A stretch of DNA of 64,000 nt from Christensenella sp. UBA6345. GTDB lineage: Bacteria > Bacillota > Clostridia > Christensenellales > UBA1242. The notes beneath the pieces are model-generated. The model searched no databases. It saw only the letters and a list, made by a program, of their open reading frames with translations, and was not told where the DNA came from. Location of the stretch: assembly GCA_002437945.1 (NCBI GenBank), contig DJSB01000033.1, positions 18,336-82,335 on the forward strand. The letters are read 5' to 3'. Both the position numbers and the translations under genes were made by a program. Shown here piece after piece: positions 27,690 to 36,719 of this stretch; positions within the stretch are counted from its first letter, which is position 1; each line of letters begins with the position of its first letter.

Positions 27690-27896
27690 CTAAGCATTTC
27701 CTTCAGATTTTTGTGCACGTTCTGTCAAAATTGTATTAACTCTGGCAATATCTTTCTTGCACTTATTTAATTGCATTGGGTTTGTTAATTGACCTGTTGC
27801 ATGTGAAAAACGAAGGTTAAAAAGTTCTTGTTTAAGACTTTTTAATTTAGCATTAAGCTCCTCGTTGGTCATTTCTCTTAATTCTTTCGCTTTCAT
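27690..27896 (-). CDS. rpmC: 50S ribosomal protein L29
   Basis: 68 residues, two helices, with ELREMTNEELNAKLKSLKQE and LFNLRFSHATGQL typical of L29, which surrounds the polypeptide exit. The start codon overlaps the rplP stop (TAATG), which implies translational coupling. Confidence 0.97.
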   Translation of the reverse strand: MKAKELREMTNEELNAKLKSLKQELFNLRFSHATGQLTNPMQLNKCKKDIARVNTILTERAQKSEGNA

Positions 27897-28354
27897 TATT
27901 CAGCACCACCTTCAATAGTTTGTTTAGGTGCAGCAGCATTTTCTAAATCAGCCTTGGACACAAACTTGGTTTTGCAAGGAAGTTTGTGAGCAGCAAGTCT
28001 TAATGCTTCTCTAGCTGTTTCTTCGGTTACTTCACCTAATTCAAATAACACTCTACCTGGTTTAACAACAGCAACCCAAAATTCAGTGTTACCTTTACCT
28101 TTACCCATTCTAACCTCGGCAGGTTTTTTGGTTACTGGTTTGTGTGGGAAAATATTTATCCATAATTTACCACCACGTTTTGTATAACGAGAAATTGCAA
28201 TTCTGGCAGCCTCAATTTGATTACCTGTCATCCAGCAAGGTTCGGTAGCAACTAATCCATATTCGCCATAAGCGATTTTGTTACCACGTGTAGCCTTACC
28301 TGTCATTCTGCCACGGAACTGTTTTCTGTGTTTAGCTCTCTTAGGCAATAACAT
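27896..28354 (-). CDS. rplP: 50S ribosomal protein L16
   Basis: 152 residues starting [21 protein letters not shown]16 organises the A-site side of the peptidyl transferase centre. The ATG at 28354 is 8 bases from the AGGAGG and fits the family start; an ATG two codons earlier is too close to the SD. The C-terminus is about 10-15 residues longer than usual ([19 protein letters not shown]). Confidence 0.97.
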   Translation of the reverse strand: MLLPKRAKHRKQFRGRMTGKATRGNKIAYGEYGLVATEPCWMTGNQIEAARIAISRYTKRGGKLWINIFPHKPVTKKPAEVRMGKGKGNTEFWVAVVKPGRVLFELGEVTEETAREALRLAAHKLPCKTKFVSKADLENAAAPKQTIEGGAE

Positions 28355-29033
28355 CTGCATTTCCTCCTTGTTCGTTTTGTTTATCCATTGCAGGTGCTTT
28401 CTTTCCTAGAATTTCACCTTTGCAAATCCAAACCTTAACACCTAATACACCATAAGTTGTCTTTGCAATACAATTAGCATAGTCAATGTCTGAACGTAAT
28501 GTTTGAAGTGGAAGCATACCTTCTTGGTAATGTTCACTTCTAGCAATTTCAGCACCATCTAATCTACCACTAATCATAATCTTACAACCTTTAGCGCCTG
28601 CTTTCATAACTTTTTGCATTGCTTGCTTCATAGCACGACGGAATGCAACACGTTTTTCAAGTTGAGCGCAGATTGATTGTCCAACTAACATAGCATCTAG
28701 GTCAGGTTTTTTAACTTCTTTAATATTAACACTTACATTTTTGTTTTCAGTAAGGGCTAAAATTTCTTTCTTAATTTCTTCAACGCCAGCACCTTTGTTA
28801 CCAATTAAAACGCCTGGACGAGAAGTGTAAATATCAACAACTACGCGGTTAGCAGTTCTTTCAATATCAACTTTTGAAATACCACAAGTAGCATATTTAG
28901 TATTGATATGTTTACGAATATGTTGATCTTCAACTAAAAACTTTGAAAAGTCTTTCTTATTAGAAATCCAAGAAGAACTCCAGTCTTTATTGATACCAAC
29001 TCTCATTCCGTGAGGACTAACTTTTTGACCCAT
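28341..29033 (-). CDS. rpsC: 30S ribosomal protein S3
   Basis: 230 residues with [18 protein letters not shown], a KH domain ([18 protein letters not shown]) and the C-terminal S3 domain ([20 protein letters not shown]). S3 forms part of the mRNA entry helicase. The ATG at 29033 follows TAGGAGGTTTTCG; the in-frame start 24 bases earlier includes that SD. The gene overlaps the start of rplP by 14 bases. Confidence 0.98.
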   Translation of the reverse strand: MGQKVSPHGMRVGINKDWSSSWISNKKDFSKFLVEDQHIRKHINTKYATCGISKVDIERTANRVVVDIYTSRPGVLIGNKGAGVEEIKKEILALTENKNVSVNIKEVKKPDLDAMLVGQSICAQLEKRVAFRRAMKQAMQKVMKAGAKGCKIMISGRLDGAEIARSEHYQEGMLPLQTLRSDIDYANCIAKTTYGVLGVKVWICKGEILGKKAPAMDKQNEQGGNADVIA

Positions 29034-29043
29034 CGAAAACCTC

Positions 29044-29433
29044 CTACTTCTTAACACTGTCTAACACGATTGTGATGTGACAGGTCCTTTTTAGTATAAT
29101 ATCGTGGCCGCCTCTACCTCTCCAAATTCCACGTTTTAGGGTTGGACCTTGGTTAGCGTAGCCTTCAGCTACAAATAAATCTTCTTTGTTTAAGCCTTTA
29201 TTATGCTCTGCATTAGCAGCAGCAGAATTTAAAACTTTAATAACAGCATCACTTGCTGTGCTAGGAGTTTGTTCTAGCAAAGCAACGGCTTCTGCATATG
29301 GTTTACCAATAACTAAATCGATAACACGTTTAGCCTTAGTAGAACTCATTCTAACATATCTAGCAGTAGCATATGGGCGATTATCTTTGTTTTCAATTCT
29401 AGCAGCGGCTTTTTCTCTAATTCTTTTTGCCAT
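29044..29433 (-). CDS. rplV: 50S ribosomal protein L22
   Basis: 129 residues with TARYVRMSSTKAKRVIDLV and the C-terminal hairpin region GYANQGPTLKRGIWRGRGG that lines the exit tunnel. A short basic N-terminal extension is present. Between rpsS and rpsC. Confidence 0.98.
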   Translation of the reverse strand: MAKRIREKAAARIENKDNRPYATARYVRMSSTKAKRVIDLVIGKPYAEAVALLEQTPSTASDAVIKVLNSAAANAEHNKGLNKEDLFVAEGYANQGPTLKRGIWRGRGGHDIILKRTCHITIVLDSVKK

Positions 29434-29446
29434 AACTTACTCCTTC

Positions 29447-29713
29447 TTACTTCTTATCCCCACCATGACCTTTAAAGGTTCTGGTTGGTGCAAATTCGCC
29501 TAATTTATGACCAATCATTTCACTTGTGCAATAAACAGGAATATGTTTAGAGCCATTGTGAACTGCGATTGTATGTCCAATAAATTCAGGATATATTGTT
29601 GAAGAACGGCTCCAAGTCTTAATTACTTGTTTTTTGCCACTTTCGTTCATTTCAACAACACGCTTTAATAATTTTTCCTCTACATAAGGTTTTTTCTTTA
29701 ATGACCTACTCAT
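29447..29713 (-). CDS. rpsS: 30S ribosomal protein S19
   Basis: 88 residues with [19 protein letters not shown] and the signature [20 protein letters not shown]19 pairs with S13 in the 30S head. Between rplB and rplV. Confidence 0.98.
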   Translation of the reverse strand: MSRSLKKKPYVEEKLLKRVVEMNESGKKQVIKTWSRSSTIYPEFIGHTIAVHNGSKHIPVYCTSEMIGHKLGEFAPTRTFKGHGGDKK

Positions 29714-29722
29714 ACTTCACTC

Positions 29723-30550
29723 CTAATTAACACGCTTAATAATTAACTTATTGCTTTGTTTTTTATGTTTTCTTGTCTTCATGCCAAGTGCAGGTTTACC
29801 CCAAGGAGTAAGTGGTGATTTTCTACCAACTGGTGACTTACCTTCACCACCACCATGTGGGTGGTCTACTGGGTTCATAACTGAACCACGAACTGTTGGT
29901 CTAACACCCATGTGTCTAACACGTCCAGCCTTACCAAGAGAAACAATTTCGTGTTCTGGGTTACCTACTGTACCTATTGTAGCACGACACTCATTAGGTA
30001 CCATTCTCATTTCGCCACTAGGTAATTTAATAGTAGCAAAATTGCCTTCTTTAGCCATTAATCTTGCTTCGTTACCAGCAGAACGAACGATTTGACCGCC
30101 CTTACCTGGTTGAAGTTCGATATTGTGGATAACTGCGCCGACTGGCATATCTTTTAATTTTAAACAGTTACCTGCTTTGATTTCTACATCTTGTCCGCTC
30201 ATAACTGTATCGCCAACATTAAGTCCGATTGGGGCTAAAATGTAACGTTTTTCACCATCTACATAATTAAGTAAAGCAATGTATGCAGAACGGTTAGGAT
30301 CATATTCTATAGAAGCAACGCGTGCAGGAACATTATCCTTATCACGTTTGAAATCTATAATTCTATATTTAACTCTGTTACCGCCGCCTTTATGTCTTAC
30401 GGTTAATGTACCTTGGTTATTACGTCCAGCATATTTTTTCTTTACTGCAAGCAAACTCTTTTCTGGAGTTGATTTTGTAATTTCTTCAAAACTTGCTGTG
30501 GTGTAAGTACGACGAGCTGGAGAAGTTGGTTTATATGTTTTAATAGCCAT
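29723..30550 (-). CDS. rplB: 50S ribosomal protein L2
   Basis: 275 residues with the conserved peptidyl-transferase-centre loop [20 protein letters not shown] and the RNA-binding domain containing [21 protein letters not shown]2 is required for subunit association. Between rplW and rpsS. Confidence 0.99.
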   Translation of the reverse strand: MAIKTYKPTSPARRTYTTASFEEITKSTPEKSLLAVKKKYAGRNNQGTLTVRHKGGGNRVKYRIIDFKRDKDNVPARVASIEYDPNRSAYIALLNYVDGEKRYILAPIGLNVGDTVMSGQDVEIKAGNCLKLKDMPVGAVIHNIELQPGKGGQIVRSAGNEARLMAKEGNFATIKLPSGEMRMVPNECRATIGTVGNPEHEIVSLGKAGRVRHMGVRPTVRGSVMNPVDHPHGGGEGKSPVGRKSPLTPWGKPALGMKTRKHKKQSNKLIIKRVN

Positions 30551-30573
30551 ATTAATATTTTCCTCCTTAACTC

Positions 30574-30864
30574 TTATGACAAGCTGTCAAAGAACTCAAT
30601 TGTCTTGCTATCTTGAGTAAGTGTTACATACGCTTTCTTATAGTCTGAAGTGTAACCTTGAGTCTTACCTTGTCTTCTTAATTTACCATCAACGTTTGCT
30701 GTGTTAACTTTTGCAACTTTAACACCAAACAATGATTCAACTGCATTTTTAATTTCAGTTTTGTTAGCATCTTTCTTAACAACAAATGCATATCTTTTGT
30801 TAGCAATATTTGCATATGTTTTTTCGCTTAATAGCGGTTTAATAATAATATCAAATTGTTTCAT
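30574..30864 (-). CDS. rplW: 50S ribosomal protein L23
   Basis: 96 residues with [20 protein letters not shown], typical of L23, the docking site for trigger factor and SRP at the exit tunnel. The start overlaps the rplD stop by one base (TAATG). Confidence 0.97.
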   Translation of the reverse strand: MKQFDIIIKPLLSEKTYANIANKRYAFVVKKDANKTEIKNAVESLFGVKVAKVNTANVDGKLRRQGKTQGYTSDYKKAYVTLTQDSKTIEFFDSLS

Positions 30865-31487
30865 TATCCTTTATATGCCTCCTCTAAATATTTAGCAGCA
30901 TCTTGGGTTAAAACAACTTTGTCATTAGATACAATGTCATAAATGTTAACCACGCTAGCATTGGTTACTTCAACGTTAGGTAAATTGTTAGATGCACGCA
31001 TTACCAATTCGTCTTTTTCTTTTGTTACAAAAACAACAGATTTGTCAATTTTTAAATTCTTTAAAACATTAGCCATCAATTTAGTTTTTGCATCACTTAA
31101 ATTCAAGTTGTCAACAACAATAACTTCTTGATTCTTTAATTTTGTGCTGATTGCACTCTTAAATGCGGTACGTTTTGCTTCTTTATTGATTTTCTTACTG
31201 AAATCTCTTGGCTTTGGAGCAAATACTATGCCACCACCTCTCCATTGTGGACCTTTAGTAGATCCTTGACGAGCGTGACCAGTATGTTTTTGTCTCCAAG
31301 GCTTTTTAGCATGTCCGCGAACTTCGGAACGAGTTAAAGTACTTTTTGTACCTTGACGAAGATTAGATAAATATGCAACTACAACTTGATGAATAAGACC
31401 TTCGTTGTATTCTTGCTTAAATACTTCGTCGCTTAACTTTAAGGTTCCTACTTCTTCACCTGAAATATTTAAAACTTTAACGTTCAT
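30864..31487 (-). CDS. rplD: 50S ribosomal protein L4
   Basis: 207 residues. The extended loop that reaches into the exit tunnel is visible as KKPWRQKHTGHARQGSTKGP followed by QWRGGGIVFAPKPRDFS. In E. coli L4 represses its own S10 operon; here a structured leader precedes the operon, but no L4 dependence can be shown. Between rplC and rplW. Confidence 0.98.
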   Translation of the reverse strand: MNVKVLNISGEEVGTLKLSDEVFKQEYNEGLIHQVVVAYLSNLRQGTKSTLTRSEVRGHAKKPWRQKHTGHARQGSTKGPQWRGGGIVFAPKPRDFSKKINKEAKRTAFKSAISTKLKNQEVIVVDNLNLSDAKTKLMANVLKNLKIDKSVVFVTKEKDELVMRASNNLPNVEVTNASVVNIYDIVSNDKVVLTQDAAKYLEEAYKG

Positions 31488-31500
31488 AATTCAACTCTCC

Positions 31501-32136
31501 TTAATTAGCCTTAACTGCTTCTTTAATTGTTAAAAGACTACCTTTAACACCTGGAACAGCGCCTTTAATTAAAAGGATGTTGCGTTCAGGGTCAACTTTA
31601 ACAACTTTTAAGTTTTGGATGGTTACTCTTTCATTTCCCCATCTACCACTCATCCTGTGACCTTTGAATACTTTACCAGGATATGTGTTGGCTCCGTTAC
31701 CACCAGCGTGGCGGTGAACTGGACCGTTACCATGAGTCATTCTCATACGGTTGAAGTTCCATTTCTTAATAAGACCAGACCAACCATGACCCTTACTTGT
31801 TCCAACTACGTCAACTAAGTCGCCTTCGCTAAAAATAGAACAATCGATTTTAGCACCTAATTGATATTCATCAGCGTTATCTAAAGTAAATTCTTTAACA
31901 AAACGCTTTGGTGTGATTTCGGCTTTTTTAAACTTGCCCATTTCTGGTTTGCTAACCAAATTTTCACGCTTTTCGTCAAATGCTACTTGTACAGCCTTGT
32001 ATCCATCTTTTTCCATGCTCTTAACTTGTGTTACAAAGCAAGGACCTGCTTCAACAACTGTTACAGGAACAACTAAGCCATTAGCGGAAAAAATCTGAGT
32101 CATGCCAAGTTTTTTGCCTAAAATTGCTTTTTTCAT
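31501..32136 (-). CDS. rplC: 50S ribosomal protein L3
   Basis: 211 residues with MKKAILGKKLGMTQIFSANG and the conserved loop PVHRHAGGNGANTYPGKVFK near the peptidyl transferase centre. L3 starts 50S assembly together with L24. 24 bases downstream of rpsJ. Confidence 0.98.
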   Translation of the reverse strand: MKKAILGKKLGMTQIFSANGLVVPVTVVEAGPCFVTQVKSMEKDGYKAVQVAFDEKRENLVSKPEMGKFKKAEITPKRFVKEFTLDNADEYQLGAKIDCSIFSEGDLVDVVGTSKGHGWSGLIKKWNFNRMRMTHGNGPVHRHAGGNGANTYPGKVFKGHRMSGRWGNERVTIQNLKVVKVDPERNILLIKGAVPGVKGSLLTIKEAVKAN

Positions 32137-32160
32137 AATTCTTTAATTCTCCTTACAGTT

Positions 32161-32469
32161 TTATAATTTTATATTGATGTCTACGCCAGCAGGCAATTCT
32201 AACTTCATTAAAGCGTCAACTGCTTTTGCTGATGGGCTATAAATATCAATAAGTCTTTTATGAGTTCTCATCTCAAATTGTTCACGTGAATCCTTATATT
32301 TATGTGGAGCACGTATTATTGTAACAACTTCCTTATCTGTTGGTAGTGGAACTGGACCACTTACTTTAGCACCAGACTTGATAGCAGTATCAATAATTCT
32401 CTTACTTGCTTGATCGATTAAGTTGTGATCGAAAGCAGCAAGTTTAACTCTGATTTTTTGTGTTGCCAT
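32161..32469 (-). CDS. rpsJ: 30S ribosomal protein S10 (first gene of the superoperon)
   Basis: 102 residues, the standard length, with [20 protein letters not shown] and [21 protein letters not shown]10 is in the 30S head and also acts with NusB in transcription antitermination. ATG at 32469 is preceded by ATGGAGGTAAATTA. A ~220-base structured leader and a good sigma-A promoter lie upstream. No rpsL, rpsG, fusA or tuf is present before it, so the str genes are elsewhere. Confidence 0.98.
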   Translation of the reverse strand: MATQKIRVKLAAFDHNLIDQASKRIIDTAIKSGAKVSGPVPLPTDKEVVTIIRAPHKYKDSREQFEMRTHKRLIDIYSPSAKAVDALMKLELPAGVDINIKL

Positions 32470-32690
32470 TAATTTACCTCCATGAAAAATTAACTTACCT
32501 AAACCCTAAAAATTACATATTTTATATATAATTACTACACGTTTCCGTGTGTTTAGTGCTGTACTACAAAAAAAATATGTATGGATTTAGTCATTTGCAA
32601 TCTGTGTTGCAAACACTTGTCAAACGCAAATTATCCCCTAAAATTGGCGGTTTTATGAGTAACTTTGCGTTCCACCCCATAATACAGCAC
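32470..32690 (-). promoter_or_regulatory. Structured 5' leader of the S10 operon
   Basis: The predicted transcript starts near 32690 and is closed by a long-range stem GTGCTGTA (32690-32683) with TACAGCAC (32563-32556). Inside are AACGCAAA/TTTGCGTT (32671-32664 with 32630-32623) and TTTGCAA-cacaga-TTGCAAA (32613-32594). A separate hairpin ACACG-gaaa-CGTGT follows (32550-32537). This multibranch arrangement is typical of ribosomal-protein leaders. The ligand is unknown. Confidence 0.65.
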
Positions 32691-32694
32691 ACTA

Positions 32695-32723
32695 ATTCTA
32701 CCTAAAAACACGACAAAAGTCAA
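32695..32723 (-). promoter_or_regulatory. Sigma-A promoter of the S10-spc-alpha superoperon
   Basis: -35 TTGACT (32723-32718) and -10 TAGAAT (32700-32695) with a 17-base spacer, just upstream of the structured leader. It is the only strong promoter seen ahead of rpsJ. Confidence 0.85.
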
Positions 32724-32770
32724 CACATATTTTAAAAAAAGTACATATTGTTTTTTGGTTATTTTGCACA

Positions 32771-32809
32771 AAAATATAGGACAACCAAGTTTTATCTTGA
32801 TTGCCCTAT
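32771..32809 (-). terminator. Intrinsic terminator of the InlB/BspA-like surface gene
   Basis: On the minus strand ATAGGGCAATCAAG pairs with CTTGGTTGTCCTAT (one or two G-U pairs) and is followed by ATTTTTG. It is about 185 bases beyond the stop codon at 32994. The stretch between (32810-32993) is AT-rich and holds no gene. Confidence 0.75.
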
Positions 32810-32993
32810 AAATTTCTTTAAATTTTCATATCAAAAAGCATCTTGTAGCCATATTAAAAGCATTTTTAGTTGACACATACTATGTCTGCGTCATTTACTA
32901 ATTAATTATGTTAAGTTTATTCTTTATTATTATATATATAAATATACAATTTAAATTTTAAACACTTTTAGTAAATATCTCATACATAGTAAA

Positions 32994-35087
32994 TTAATCT
33001 AAAGGTTGCAATTTATCTTTAAACGAAGCATCATTAGATAATACTGTGTATAATGGATTAGATGAATTTACATAAATTGTTTCTACAGTAGGTATTAATA
33101 CTTTGCTAAATCTGCTTGATTCATTATTAAATCTTTTACCATTTTCATCAACCACTTCTTGTGCAGTCGTAATACGTATTGTCTTTAAAGAAATACAATT
33201 CATAAATGCACCAGTACCTATCTTATAACAATCTGCACCTAATTCAACACTACCAACTTTTGTACCATTGAATGCAAATGGCATAATTTCTTGTAGAGTG
33301 CTTGTAGCAACAAAATCTGCCACCGATGAACAATTATAATATTTATATAGTTTTGTTTTTGTGGAATTATATAATGCAAAGTTTTCAACTACATAATTAG
33401 CAGAATTAGATGTAATAGAAGATATAACACCAGAAACGATACTAGATTGAGTAAATGTACTATCGTCAATATCACTTACTTTACTTCCCAATACGACATT
33501 CTTAACCACACTATAATTGAATATATTTCCACCTATACGAGTTGCATTTAAAGTAACATTATCTAAATATTTTGTATAAGCAAAAGCATAATTGGCTATT
33601 ACTTCTGTATCTGCAGGTGTAGAATAATCTGCTCCACCCCTACTTGCAGGATAACATATTAATTTAGTACACTCGGTATCCGATGAATTGGCCATACCGA
33701 ATAACACGCCATCTTTTATTTTAAAATATGAATTAAAACCTTCATAAAATCCTATAGTAGATAATGCAGGACAATTATTGAAAGCACCATCTTGAATCTC
33801 CAAAATAGAAGATTGCATTATAATTTGGGTTAAAGAAGTTGCATTAGTAAAATTAGATTTTATAGCAATAATATCACTATCATTATTTCTTCTAGGTATA
33901 ATAATACTTGTTTCACTCTTATAGTCGTCTTTAAGGCCTGTAATAATATATCCATTAACAACATCGCCATTAGGTTTAGTTACACTATAACTTTGCATAT
34001 CAAATGCTTCTAACTTGGTTTCGTTGTCAGGTGTTGGAATATCTCCAAATTTTGCTTGAATATTAATTACATATGTGTCAAGACCATCTCTAATTTCTGT
34101 AATTGCATTATCAAAATTCATTTCAAAATCAAATCCGCCATCAGTTACTCTAAACCAACCAACAAACATTTTGTTTTCCATAGTTGGGTCAATAGCAGGA
34201 CGTGTAATCTTTTCGCCATAATTAATTGTTTGTGGCAAACCATACAACACACCATTTACATAGAAATTAACTGTATATTTATATGGTATCCAATAAGCAA
34301 AGAATTGAACTTCTTTTTGATCTAGGGTGTAATGTTCAAAATCTATCTTATTATCTGGAGTAAATTCTTCACTAATATACCAACCACCAAATGTATGTCC
34401 AGTTTTTGAGATACCATCAGCCAATTTTTGAGCATCTTCAGGAACTTTACTACCCCTTGGGAATGTACGGTCAGCCATAAAGCCGACACCATCTCCAGTA
34501 ACATATTTAATAGTACTCATAGGTTCGCCCCATACAGCATAATATGTACAGTTTTCTCCTGGGATTTTACCTTCACTACCCAATTCCATCATATCTTCAT
34601 TAAATGTACTATAAACATAATTTTTATCAAGTGCCCAACCCTTTAATTCTTGATCGGTTTTTGTAAGTCCACAATCATCTTTAGGAAAAGTAAAAGGATT
34701 ATCAAAAACATCTGTAATTGCGGCTGGCACAACACCTTCACCATCATTAGCATCAAACGAAACAGTAAATGTACCTTTTATAAAATGTGCATATATTGTT
34801 ACATCACCATTAATTATATCTTCACCCGGCTTTGCTATAGTATTCTCATCAAAGTTACGAGAATAGTACCAGTTGTCAAAATAATGTCCATATTTACTAG
34901 GAGTATCAAGCAGTGGCAAAACATCACCTTTCTTTACTTCAATAGAATCAGCGACATTGTCAGCAAAAGACACAATGGCTGTTTTTGGCATAACAAAGAC
35001 AACAAATAATGCTATTGCAGCACAAAATACTGCAATTGCCAAAAATACCCATATATATAAAGTTTTTCGTTTACTTATATAAGCCAT
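32994..35087 (-). CDS. Surface protein with InlB B-repeats and BspA-type leucine-rich repeats
   Basis: 697 residues. One N-terminal membrane anchor (about residues 10-32) is followed by at least three to four InlB B-repeat (Flg_new) units, recognised by patterns such as KYGHYFDNWYYSRNF, FTVSFDANDGEG, HTFGGWYISEEF and NKMFVGWFRV. From about residue 380 there are BspA-like leucine-rich repeats (LRR_5), e.g. ILEIQDGAFNNCPALSTIGF, EVIANYAFAYTKYLDNVTL and LQEIMPFAFNGTKVGSVEL. Such proteins usually mediate contact with host surfaces, matrix or other microbes. The ATG at 35087 was chosen because AAGGAGTAGTT precedes it. No sortase signal. Confidence 0.88.
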   Translation of the reverse strand: MAYISKRKTLYIWVFLAIAVFCAAIALFVVFVMPKTAIVSFADNVADSIEVKKGDVLPLLDTPSKYGHYFDNWYYSRNFDENTIAKPGEDIINGDVTIYAHFIKGTFTVSFDANDGEGVVPAAITDVFDNPFTFPKDDCGLTKTDQELKGWALDKNYVYSTFNEDMMELGSEGKIPGENCTYYAVWGEPMSTIKYVTGDGVGFMADRTFPRGSKVPEDAQKLADGISKTGHTFGGWYISEEFTPDNKIDFEHYTLDQKEVQFFAYWIPYKYTVNFYVNGVLYGLPQTINYGEKITRPAIDPTMENKMFVGWFRVTDGGFDFEMNFDNAITEIRDGLDTYVINIQAKFGDIPTPDNETKLEAFDMQSYSVTKPNGDVVNGYIITGLKDDYKSETSIIIPRRNNDSDIIAIKSNFTNATSLTQIIMQSSILEIQDGAFNNCPALSTIGFYEGFNSYFKIKDGVLFGMANSSDTECTKLICYPASRGGADYSTPADTEVIANYAFAYTKYLDNVTLNATRIGGNIFNYSVVKNVVLGSKVSDIDDSTFTQSSIVSGVISSITSNSANYVVENFALYNSTKTKLYKYYNCSSVADFVATSTLQEIMPFAFNGTKVGSVELGADCYKIGTGAFMNCISLKTIRITTAQEVVDENGKRFNNESSRFSKVLIPTVETIYVNSSNPLYTVLSNDASFKDKLQPLD

Positions 35088-35203
35088 AACTACTCCTTTA
35101 TTTTTCTTTAGTTTGTGTAAAATAATCAATTAAATTAAAAATTTAATCAAGGATTTTACATTTAATTGTAATTACATAATACACAACAAATACAAACGAA
35201 TAT

Positions 35204-35455
35204 TTATTTAATCAATTCGTTAAGTTTAGACAACATAAAATCCACTTCAATACCATGAACTGCTGCTGCTTGTTCTAAAGTCTCCATAAGACTAAATGGA
35301 CAAGTAAAACAATGCATACCAAAACCAGTAAGCACTTCTTCAACGCCATCACACAATTGTAATGCTTCGCCTATAGTCATATCTTTTTTAAACTTTTTTG
35401 CGTTCTTTTTGCAATATTTTTTATTGTCATCAACTAATTTAACTTTCTTTTCCAT
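35204..35455 (-). CDS. DUF1858 (redox-disulfide-like) domain protein
   Basis: 83 residues. After a Lys-rich N-terminus the sequence DMTIGEALQLCDGVEEVLTG and FGMHCFTCPFSLMETLEQAA matches the DUF1858 family, often seen near hybrid-cluster proteins and thought to carry a redox-active Cys-x2-Cys pair (here CFTC). Biochemical role is unproven. SD AAGGATAAATT precedes the ATG. It follows the SPFH gene by 24 bases and is likely in the same operon. Confidence 0.85.
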   Translation of the reverse strand: MEKKVKLVDDNKKYCKKNAKKFKKDMTIGEALQLCDGVEEVLTGFGMHCFTCPFSLMETLEQAAAVHGIEVDFMLSKLNELIK

Positions 35456-35479
35456 AATTTATCCTTTTGAATTATTAAT

Positions 35480-36505
35480 TTATTGTTTAAATCCACAATG
35501 TGGACAAAATGCACAATCAGAATCAATAGTCTTGCCACAAAACTTACATACTTTTTTATCACTTTGATTAAATACGTCTTGTGTGCCGATATTTGACTTA
35601 TATTGTGTATTAGAGTTATCTACCGTAACACTAGTACCACGTCTTATTATTGGTGGTATATCGCCAAAATTTTCTTCTTCGACTTGTGTAACCATAGGAT
35701 TAGAAACATCAACCTTATCTGGTACTATTTTTTCTGGCATATATTTTATACCAGATTTTTCAAATTCAGACATTACCATATTACGTTCGGCCATAAATTC
35801 AGCAACACGTTTTTGTAATTTCCTACCAAGTTTAAAACTAGTAATTTCAACATTGGTAACTCTTACACCATAAGACTCCAATTGATCGTTAACCGCTGGA
35901 TTAAGTGCAGTATTAAGAGATTGTGGGTCTAGTAAAATATCTGCAAATTCCTTATCAATAGATTCAATTACATTATTAACTACATCTCCTACAAGGTTCA
36001 TGGTCAACTGTAGACCTTGTTTGTTTTTAACAACATATCTATCAAAAAGTAAGTTTTTTAAAAGTATTTCTGGGTCATATATTTGTATATCACAAAGGCC
36101 TTCGCTATACCCCTTAACTTTGCCAAATTGTGTAGATTTTTTCTTAAATTTCCCTGCCGAGCAAAATTGTTGTTTTTCCATCACTGACTTATTAAGATAA
36201 TAAATATCTGCTTTAAACTTTTTTGGATATTTACCATTCTTATTAGGTCTATCTAAATGCAAACGACTAAATGATTTTGGTAATGTAGCGCCATTAATCT
36301 TGTGTTTACCACTAGGTAGTATGTCACATACTTTATCATTGCATACAAATGCTACAAAATGAGTATCGTCTACAATAATATTTGCATTAACATTAACTAC
36401 ACGACTAGAACTAGGGAAAAGGTAAATAAAATGCCCTGCGAGTTCTTCTTCGCTACATTCAATATTTTTATTAAATAATTTTTTTAACTTTGCTAATAAG
36501 CCCAT
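35480..36505 (-). CDS. SPFH/Band-7 domain protein with C-terminal zinc ribbon
   Basis: 341 residues. Residues ~25-250 look like an SPFH domain: a N-terminal strand-rich part (FVCNDKVCDILPSGKHKI), then the helical part with YGVRVTNVEITSFKLGRKLQ. The tail from ~315 is a zinc ribbon with two CxxC pairs (CKFCGKTI and CPHCGFKQ). There is no clear membrane helix. Proteins with this architecture (similar to B. subtilis YdjI-type proteins) are cytosolic or peripheral scaffolds for membrane stress systems. The ATG at 36505 was preferred to one five codons earlier because GGTGAT lies before it. Confidence 0.8.
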   Translation of the reverse strand: MGLLAKLKKLFNKNIECSEEELAGHFIYLFPSSSRVVNVNANIIVDDTHFVAFVCNDKVCDILPSGKHKINGATLPKSFSRLHLDRPNKNGKYPKKFKADIYYLNKSVMEKQQFCSAGKFKKKSTQFGKVKGYSEGLCDIQIYDPEILLKNLLFDRYVVKNKQGLQLTMNLVGDVVNNVIESIDKEFADILLDPQSLNTALNPAVNDQLESYGVRVTNVEITSFKLGRKLQKRVAEFMAERNMVMSEFEKSGIKYMPEKIVPDKVDVSNPMVTQVEEENFGDIPPIIRRGTSVTVDNSNTQYKSNIGTQDVFNQSDKKVCKFCGKTIDSDCAFCPHCGFKQ

Positions 36506-36531
36506 ATTATCACCATACAATACTTTATAGG

Positions 36532-36559
36532 ATTATAGCAAATAATAACAAATTTACAA
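36532..36559 (-). promoter_or_regulatory. Sigma-A-type promoter of the SPFH-DUF1858 operon
   Basis: -35 TTGTAA (36559-36554), 16-base spacer, -10 TATAAT (36537-36532), about 27 bases upstream of the start codon. Confidence 0.65.
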
Positions 36560-36673
36560 AATAAATTATTAATAATATACAAACTATATAATAAAATTCA
36601 CAATAATCGTACATTAAGATAATAATATTTCTAAATTAACCCGCATATATATTATTAATTAAAATCAGCAAAT

Positions 36674-36710
36674 GATTGGGACTACACTAGTCCCTAATCG
36701 CTAGTTTTTT
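36674..36710 (+). promoter_or_regulatory. Leader hairpin plus T6 next to the SD of the PRC-barrel gene
   Basis: GATTGGGACTA pairs with TAGTCCCTAATC (one bulged A), then GCTAG and TTTTTT lead straight into GGGGGAAAT-ATG. The T tract is five bases away from the stem, so it is not a classical terminator, but it could act on expression of the gene at 36720. Confidence 0.4.
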
Positions 36711-36719
36711 GGGGGAAAT

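Noticed and set aside
32870..32900. TTGACA on the plus strand as a promoter
   Set aside because: No -10 box at a workable distance and no plus-strand gene downstream; both flanking genes are on the minus strand.
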